The position numbers were made by a program, and so were the translations under genes. This document shows, piece by piece, positions 63,724-64,000 of a stretch of 64,000 nt of DNA; positions within the stretch are counted from its first letter, which is position 1, and each line of letters begins with the position of its first letter. The DNA comes from CBFHWU01 sp965659665 (GTDB lineage: Bacteria; Bacteroidota; Bacteroidia; Flavobacteriales; Flavobacteriaceae): contig CBFHWU010000002.1 of the NCBI GenBank assembly GCA_965659665.1, positions 20,230 through 84,229 on the forward strand. The letters run 5' to 3'. Below the pieces are notes generated by a model, which worked only from the letters and a program-made list of their open reading frames with translations, ran no database searches and had not been told where the DNA came from.

Positions 63724-64000
63724 TTACGCAACTAATTCCACATTTCTTTGCTCTTCTCTTTCTGACCAAAGAATATAATCAGCGTTTTTTGATTTTAAAG
63801 CATCTAAAAATTCAGGTTTGATTTCTTTATCTACATCATTGATTATGGCAATTGCTTTTACCTCTTTTTTTGTGGTTTTTTCTCGAACAGGCTTAATATC
63901 ATCCCAGGCAAATAAAAATGTAGGTAGGTTTGATTTATTTACTGAATTAAAAGATTTAATTACAATTTCACTTTGTTTTTTAGCGATTTGAAAGTCAAAA
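63724..64000 (-). CDS. Hypothetical protein, C-terminal part only
   Basis: A continuous frame without stop runs from the right edge to TAA at 63724 (92 codons). The sequence is clearly protein-like (KSNLPTFLFAWDDIKPVREK, EVKAIAIINDVDKEIKPEFL, YILWSEREEQRNVELVA). The start is outside the window. No family recognised. Confidence 0.6.
   Translation of the reverse strand, partial: FDFQIAKKQSEIVIKSFNSVNKSNLPTFLFAWDDIKPVREKTTKKEVKAIAIINDVDKEIKPEFLDALKSKNADYILWSEREEQRNVELVA

Noticed and set aside
40447..64000. CRISPR array or defence island.
   Set aside because: No regularly spaced repeats of CRISPR length, no cas genes, no restriction or Abi genes recognised; repeats here are dispersed palindromes.
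1..64000. tRNA, rRNA or tmRNA genes.
   Set aside because: I looked through the intergenic regions for cloverleaf-like sequence with a GTTCGA/GTTCAA T-loop and found none convincing; a tRNAscan/Infernal run would settle it.

Overview
This is an AT-rich window (roughly one third G+C by eye) from a bacterium of the Bacteroidota, most likely a Flavobacteriaceae-type marine or environmental organism. Reasons: the gene neighbourhoods (GNAT before the arginine genes, pabB-tilS-dsbD, ilvDBNCA, phoH-purC), class II 490-aa IlvC, the near absence of Shine-Dalgarno sequences, TAnnTTTG-type -7 promoter elements, two proteins or remnants with type IX secretion (T9SS) sorting domains, and the Bacteroidota-specific MKxLxLIP tyrosine recombinase family.

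Positions 1-40.4 kb are ordinary chromosome with clean, closely packed genes: a partial arginine-associated acetyltransferase, folate synthesis (pabB), tRNA maturation (tilS, miaA), a thiol-disulfide transporter (dsbD), a ComM-type AAA ATPase, a complete isoleucine/valine operon ilvD-ilvB-ilvN-ilvC-ilvA followed by an NADP-dependent glyceraldehyde-3-phosphate dehydrogenase (9.5-17.8 kb), dnaN, phoH-purC, a minus-strand run from miaA to a Gfo/Idh oxidoreductase, pcm, smpB, clpB, two tandem ppk2 genes, a PhzF protein and three envelope proteins (BamA/TamA-like, a beta-barrel, DUF547).

From about 40.5 kb the character changes. Genes are mostly single, unrelated and almost all on the minus strand: T9SS cargo, DUF1835, MBOAT plus SGNH partner, RtcB, LRR-like, DUF2071, tyrosinase, membrane proteins. 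They are separated by short imperfect palindromes. One GC-rich 78-bp palindrome occurs twice (42.25 and 54.86 kb). Many units are broken by homopolymer frameshifts or truncation (40.8, 42.7, 47.4, 51.3, 55.4, 55.7, 56.0, 59.3, 62.8 kb), whereas I found none in the first 40 kb. Two deletion derivatives of one tyrosine-recombinase family share a 97-bp upstream flank that is far better conserved than their coding parts. I read this as a decaying, cassette-like accessory array, integron-like in layout but without a recognised integron integrase.

The most interesting system is at 56.8-59.2 kb: a tightly coupled three-gene operon of an Lgt-like membrane enzyme lacking the usual HGGLIG histidine, a radical SAM protein of the MJ0619/tetraether-synthase (Tes) type with its full set of N-terminal cysteines, and a small two-helix membrane protein. 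It is a candidate membrane-lipid crosslinking or modification system in a Bacteroidota. The window ends with an Lrp-regulated lysine-catabolic aldehyde dehydrogenase, preceded by a perfect 28-bp palindrome, and further repeat-flanked, frameshifted hypothetical genes.
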